NCBI GenBank assembly: GCA_964583795.1 | Contig: CAZOWX010000005.1 | Span: forward strand, 1-64,000 | Length of the DNA stretch: 64,000 nucleotides | From: JBDTME01 sp964583795 | GTDB lineage: Bacteria > Patescibacteriota > Microgenomatia > UBA1400 > PJMF01 | Direction of reading: 5' to 3' | Shown here: positions 63,994-64,000 of the stretch, piece by piece | How positions within the stretch are numbered: the first letter of the stretch is position 1 | How the letters are laid out: each line of letters starts with the position of its first letter | Notes under the pieces: model-generated | The model's input: only the letters and a program-made list of their open reading frames with translations | What the model was told of the DNA's origin: nothing | Database searches by the model: none | Program-made: the position numbers and the translations under genes

Positions 63994-64000
63994 AAACTGT

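Overview
The window looks like a chromosomal segment of a Candidate Phyla Radiation (Patescibacteria) bacterium, most likely of the Microgenomates type. This is an inference from gene content. It has many very large Ser/Thr-rich secreted proteins, a compact monoderm-style type IV pilus locus, a LytR_C-domain membrane protein, an archaeal-type PEP carboxylase, little biosynthesis beyond the last purine steps, AT-rich sequence and many short genes of unknown function. There is no rRNA, transposase, prophage or CRISPR array. One tRNA (Asn) is present.

Layout. 0.2-15.3 kb: a cell-surface block. A LytR_C membrane protein and a 948-residue surface protein diverge at the left edge; a minus-strand run follows with two DUF916-like membrane-anchored proteins, an FN3 protein, two very large secreted repeat/jelly-roll proteins and a propeller-like protein. 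15.4-20.7 kb: a tandem cyclase-homology protein, a cupin, an acidic small protein, purB-purA and an Ogt/ATL-like alkyltransferase. 20.7-31.6 kb: tRNA-Asn, then accessory-looking genes (degenerate kinase-like protein, Fic AMP-transferase with repeated operator-like sites, LysM protein with a frameshift, nucleotidyltransferase, DNRLRE protein, ABC-F ATPase). 31.6-36 kb: TspO, a DMT transporter, then archaeal-type ppcA plus an aminotransferase behind what looks like a leader-peptide attenuator. 36.2-44 kb: type IV pilus genes (pilB, pilC, five prepilins, small membrane proteins), including a 605-residue minor pilin with a propeller-like domain. 44.4-49.3 kb: an RND pump and its periplasmic adaptor. 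49.4-64 kb: small enzymes and unknowns, including a kinase-like gene pair, a Pif1-like helicase and a GIY-YIG nuclease, each of the last two flanked by inverted copies of hairpin repeats.

Themes. (1) About twenty genes have a -10 hexamer ending 5-8 nt before the ATG and no Shine-Dalgarno, which predicts leaderless mRNAs; operon-internal genes use Shine-Dalgarno sites. Several start sites given here rest on this. (2) Two inverted pairs of hairpin repeats share the ends AGATCCT and AGGATGAC. The 30-bp perfect pair around the GIY-YIG gene is the best candidate for an undescribed selfish unit. (3) The ppcA leader has a promoter, a 23-codon peptide with tandem Asn codons and mutually exclusive hairpins, so carbon flow into oxaloacetate/aspartate may be controlled by attenuation. 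All functional calls come from reading motifs by eye; no database search was run.
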